Shown here: positions 5,297 through 7,525 of the stretch, piece after piece
Position numbering within the stretch: the first letter of the stretch is position 1
Layout: every line of letters starts with the position of its first letter
From: Syntrophomonadaceae bacterium
GTDB lineage: Bacteria; Bacillota; Dethiobacteria; DTU022
Direction: 5' to 3'
Length of the DNA: 7,525 nt
Assembly: GCA_003558195.1 (NCBI GenBank)
Contig: PWMM01000282.1
Coordinates: 1 to 7,525 of the forward strand
Notes under the pieces: model-generated
Database searches by the model: none
What the model saw: the letters and a program-made list of their open reading frames with translations, nothing else
Told to the model about the DNA's origin: nothing
Made by a program: the position numbers and the translations under genes

Positions 5297-6340
5297 GTGT
5301 TTGACAGCGTTTCCCTGTACCGCAAGATGCTGACCTGCCGGCGGGTTGAGGAAGCCATCGCCGGGCTCTGGCAGGAAGGCCTGATATCTGGTGAGATGCA
5401 TTTAGGCATCGGTGAAGAAGGGATCAATGCCGGAGTGCTTGATCATCTTGGTGATGGCGATGCTGTTGCTCTTGATCATCGCGGCACTGCGGGTATGCTA
5501 TTGCGTGGTGTAGAGGCAGCAGCAATTATCAAGGAATGTATGGGTTTAGAAGACGGTCTCTGCGGCGGGATGGGCGGTCACATGCACCTGTTTTCAAAAG
5601 ATCACCTGGCCGCATCATCTGGAATCGTGGGCTCTGCTGGTCCGACAGCCTGTGGATTTGCCCTTGCAGCACAGCACCTGCGCCCCAAAAAAGTGGCGGT
5701 GGCTTTTTTCGGGGAAGGCGCCATGAATCAGGGCATGTTAATGGAATCGCTTAACCTTGCTGCAGCCTGGGATTTGCCGGTCCTATTCGTCTGTCGGGAT
5801 AACGGTACGGCAATAACTACATCTTCTCCTGCAGTCACCGGCGGCAGCCTGGAAGAGCGGGCCCGAGGCCTTGGGGTGTCCGGCAAGAACATCAGCGGTG
5901 TGGATGTAGAAGTAGTATGGCATGAAGCGGCCGTAATGCTTGATCGCGCCCGCAGCGGTAAGGGCCCCTCCTTTCTGCGGACGACCTGTCTTCGCCCGCA
6001 GGGTCACTTTCTAGGCGATCCCCTTATCCGTATGGTTCATAAACCTGTCGCCGAAATGAAGCCGCGAACCGGCCCGCTTGTTTCGGCAGCAATGAGTTCA
6101 GGCGGCGCTTCGATCGCCCAGCGCCTTGCCGCCATAACAAAGATTATGGCTATGATCGGCCGTACTGCGCGCACGCAGTTGGGTAGCGCCCATGATCCTG
6201 TCCTGCAAATGCGTAAAAAATTGAAGATCACTGCTGATGATCTGGCCGGCTTGGAAGAAGAGGTGGAATTAACCGTTAAGGATGCCCTGGAACAAGCCTT
6301 GCAATCGCTGCCGGCAGGCGGAGAGGAGGCGACAAAGTGA
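5297..6340 (+). CDS. thiamine-diphosphate-dependent dehydrogenase E1 component, alpha subunit (acetoin/pyruvate type)
   Basis: This 347-residue protein is the ThDP-binding half of an alpha2beta2 E1 that decarboxylates a 2-oxo acid or cleaves acetoin and hands the acyl group to a lipoyl E2. Visible motifs: the N-terminal helix LYRKMLTCRRVEEAI (7-21), HLGIGEEG (35-42), HRGTAGMLLRG (61-71), GIVGSAGPTACG (109-120), and the ThDP/Mg motif from G139-E140-G141 to D168-N169. RPQGHFLGDP (233-242) carries H237, matching the conserved loop histidine. Oddities: the usual HGH of the RGHGH segment is replaced by TAG (64-66), and about 40 extra residues separate the GDP motif from DPVLQMRKKL (300-309), where relatives run on directly. 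The GEG in place of GDG also occurs in branched-chain E1 proteins. Its end overlaps the beta gene by 4 nt. The substrate cannot be told; acoA, pdhA or bkdA-like roles are all possible. Confidence 0.85.
   Translation: MFDSVSLYRKMLTCRRVEEAIAGLWQEGLISGEMHLGIGEEGINAGVLDHLGDGDAVALDHRGTAGMLLRGVEAAAIIKECMGLEDGLCGGMGGHMHLFSKDHLAASSGIVGSAGPTACGFALAAQHLRPKKVAVAFFGEGAMNQGMLMESLNLAAAWDLPVLFVCRDNGTAITTSSPAVTGGSLEERARGLGVSGKNISGVDVEVVWHEAAVMLDRARSGKGPSFLRTTCLRPQGHFLGDPLIRMVHKPVAEMKPRTGPLVSAAMSSGGASIAQRLAAITKIMAMIGRTARTQLGSAHDPVLQMRKKLKITADDLAGLEEEVELTVKDALEQALQSLPAGGEEATK
6323..6329 (+). promoter_or_regulatory. ribosome binding site choosing GTG 6337 over ATG 6346
   Basis: GAGGAGG lies 7 nt before the GTG at 6337, the ideal distance, but 16 nt before the in-frame ATG at 6346. 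The GTG start also gives the GTGA stop/start overlap with the alpha subunit, a usual sign of coupled translation. Confidence 0.7.
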
Positions 6341-7350
6341 GAGAAATGACTTTTTCTCAGGCAATCGAAGATGCCCTAACCCAGGCGATGAAGGAAGATC
6401 AGCGTGTTGTTGTTTTCGGGGAAGATGTTCATGCACTGCGCATGAACCTCTATACGCGTTTTGGTGAGAAGCGTGTCCGCCCCGCACCAATTAGCGAATC
6501 AGCCTTTCTCGGCACCGCTGTTGGCGCAGCGATGGCTGGTTTGCGGCCTTTTGTAGAGTTAATCTTGATCGATTTTCTTGCCGTAGCCGCTGATGCCATC
6601 ATTAACCAGGCGGCAAAAGTTGAAGCCTTCAGCGGCGGGCGGTGGAAGGTGCCCATGGTTGTTCGGGCTGGATGCGGTGGCGGTTACGGCGATGGTGGTC
6701 AGCATGAACAATCCCTGTGGGGATGGATCGCGCACATCCCGGGCTTAAAAGTTGTTGTACCCTCCACTCCTGCCGATGCGGGAGGGCTCCTTTTAGCAGC
6801 AATCGCTGATGAAAGCCCCGTCTTCTTTCTTGAGCCTAAACTTTTAACTGATGATTTGCTCGAAGTTCTGGGCTCAGGAGGGCGGACCACTGTAACTTAT
6901 GACATCCCCACAGGAGGACGGAGTGGGCCGGTCCCTGAGCGGTGGGAACCGCTTGCCCTGGGCCGTGCAGCTGTTCGCCGGGAAGGTACTGATATTACAA
7001 TTGCCGGGGCCGGGATAGCTATCCACCGTGCTACAGAAGCAGCAGATCTGCTTTCTGGCGAAGGCATTTCTGCCAGTGTTATTGACCTGCGCAGTATTGC
7101 TCCACTTGATCGCGATGCTGTCCTGAAGGATGTGGAAAGCACCGGGCGCCTGCTGGTTGTCGATGATGATTACCGTGATTTCGGCCTGACGGGGGAGCTG
7201 GCTGCTGCAGTTCTTGAATCGGGCTTGCCGGCCCGTTTTGCCCGCATTGCCGTCGAGGGAACGATTCCCTTCGACCCTAAACGTGAGCAAAAAGTGCTGC
7301 CTAACGTTGAACGGATTTATGAAGCTGCCCGGCGGTTAATGGAAAGATAG
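6337..7350 (+). CDS. thiamine-diphosphate-dependent dehydrogenase E1 component, beta subunit (transketolase-like)
   Basis: This 337-residue protein pairs with the alpha subunit to form the E1 active site at their interface. The pyrimidine-binding domain shows FGED (27-30), PISESAFLGTAVGAAMAGLRP (51-71) with E54 as the glutamate that activates ThDP, IDFLAVAADAIINQAAK (78-94), and GGQHEQSLWGW (120-130) with H123. PGLKVVVPSTPADAGGLL (135-152) is the family hallmark. The C-terminal transketolase domain begins near 207 (LALGRAAVRREGTDITIAG) and runs to the end. Oddities: HEQ stands where most relatives have HSQ, and the linker between FLEPKLL (164-170) and LALGRA (206-211) is about 20 residues longer than usual and glycine-rich. 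The start is GTG. A gap of 43 nt separates it from the next gene, which is not a lipoyl E2. An acoB, pdhB or bkdB role cannot be chosen from sequence alone. Confidence 0.87.
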   Translation: MREMTFSQAIEDALTQAMKEDQRVVVFGEDVHALRMNLYTRFGEKRVRPAPISESAFLGTAVGAAMAGLRPFVELILIDFLAVAADAIINQAAKVEAFSGGRWKVPMVVRAGCGGGYGDGGQHEQSLWGWIAHIPGLKVVVPSTPADAGGLLLAAIADESPVFFLEPKLLTDDLLEVLGSGGRTTVTYDIPTGGRSGPVPERWEPLALGRAAVRREGTDITIAGAGIAIHRATEAADLLSGEGISASVIDLRSIAPLDRDAVLKDVESTGRLLVVDDDYRDFGLTGELAAAVLESGLPARFARIAVEGTIPFDPKREQKVLPNVERIYEAARRLMER

Positions 7351-7393
7351 CTGTTTATCTGGGTTAAAATAACTTGAATTGGAGGGTTTTCAA

Positions 7394-7525
7394 ATGGGTT
7401 CTGTAGCTTATGAAAGAAGGGTAAACCTGCCTGCTGAAAAACTGTGCTCATTACTGGTTGATTATCCCATGGCTCCTACCCCTGACATTAAGGTGGAATT
7501 ATTATCCGAAGGAGATCCGGAAGCC
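7394..7525 (+). CDS. N-terminal part of an SRPBCC-like protein (cut by window edge)
   Basis: GGAGGG (7381-7386) lies 7 nt before the ATG, and the frame is open for 44 codons to the window end. The peptide begins MGSVAYERRVNLPAEKLCSL and continues with LVDYPMAPTPDIKVELLSEG. The pattern of a beta strand, then a P-A-E-K helix start and a hydrophobic L-L-V-D-Y, then a strand with a turn of the E-G-D type, resembles the opening of START/SRPBCC (polyketide cyclase or lipid-binding) domains. This is a fold-level impression from 44 residues, and no ligand or reaction can be named. It is not the lipoyl domain of an E2 subunit, which would show a GDxVxxGDxLxxxExDKA-type motif. It lies 43 nt after the E1 beta stop on the same strand and is probably co-transcribed. 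Confidence 0.5.
   Translation, partial: MGSVAYERRVNLPAEKLCSLLVDYPMAPTPDIKVELLSEGDPEA

Noticed and set aside
6874..7290. Minus-strand open frame of 138 codons
   Set aside because: It lies wholly antisense to the E1 beta gene, whose motifs are unmistakable, and has no recognisable family features. Long antisense frames are expected in GC-rich coding sequence.

Overview
The window looks like a stretch of chromosome from an anaerobic, moderate-GC bacterium, most likely a Clostridia-type Firmicute. This is an inference from the strong AAGGAGG-type ribosome binding sites, the tightly overlapping genes and a fumarate/succinate gene set of the kind found in anaerobes. No rRNA, tRNA, CRISPR array or insertion sequence was seen.

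Layout: (1) 1-99, minus strand, is the N-terminus of a DUF427-type protein cut by the window edge. (2) 100-827 holds no intact gene: a decayed minus-strand reading frame with a good ribosome binding site, a perfect 19-nt palindrome, an unidentified short plus-strand reading frame and a terminator-like hairpin just before the next operon. (3) 828-4635 is a three-gene operon with overlapping ends: succinate dehydrogenase/fumarate reductase flavoprotein, its iron-sulfur subunit, and a class II fumarase/aspartase-family lyase. Together they would interconvert succinate, fumarate and malate (or fumarate and aspartate). No membrane-anchor/cytochrome b subunit gene is present. (4) 4636-5296 is a graveyard: a minus-strand pseudogene of a pyridoxamine-5'-phosphate-oxidase-like (NimA-like) flavoprotein, a long hairpin, and the leader of the next operon. 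(5) 5297-7350 encodes the alpha and beta subunits of a thiamine-diphosphate-dependent dehydrogenase E1 (acetoin/pyruvate/branched-chain family). Both start at GTG and they overlap by 4 nt. (6) 7394-7525 is the start of a further gene with an SRPBCC-like N-terminus, cut by the right edge.

The two operons differ in character. The succinate/fumarate genes start at ATG and are AT-richer. The E1 pair starts at GTG and is visibly GC-richer, with unusual extra segments in both subunits. I see no clear-cut novel system. The best points for a second look are the anchor-less succinate/fumarate cassette, the mixed fumarase/aspartase signatures, the atypical E1 pair followed by a non-E2 gene, and the clearly readable flavoprotein pseudogene.
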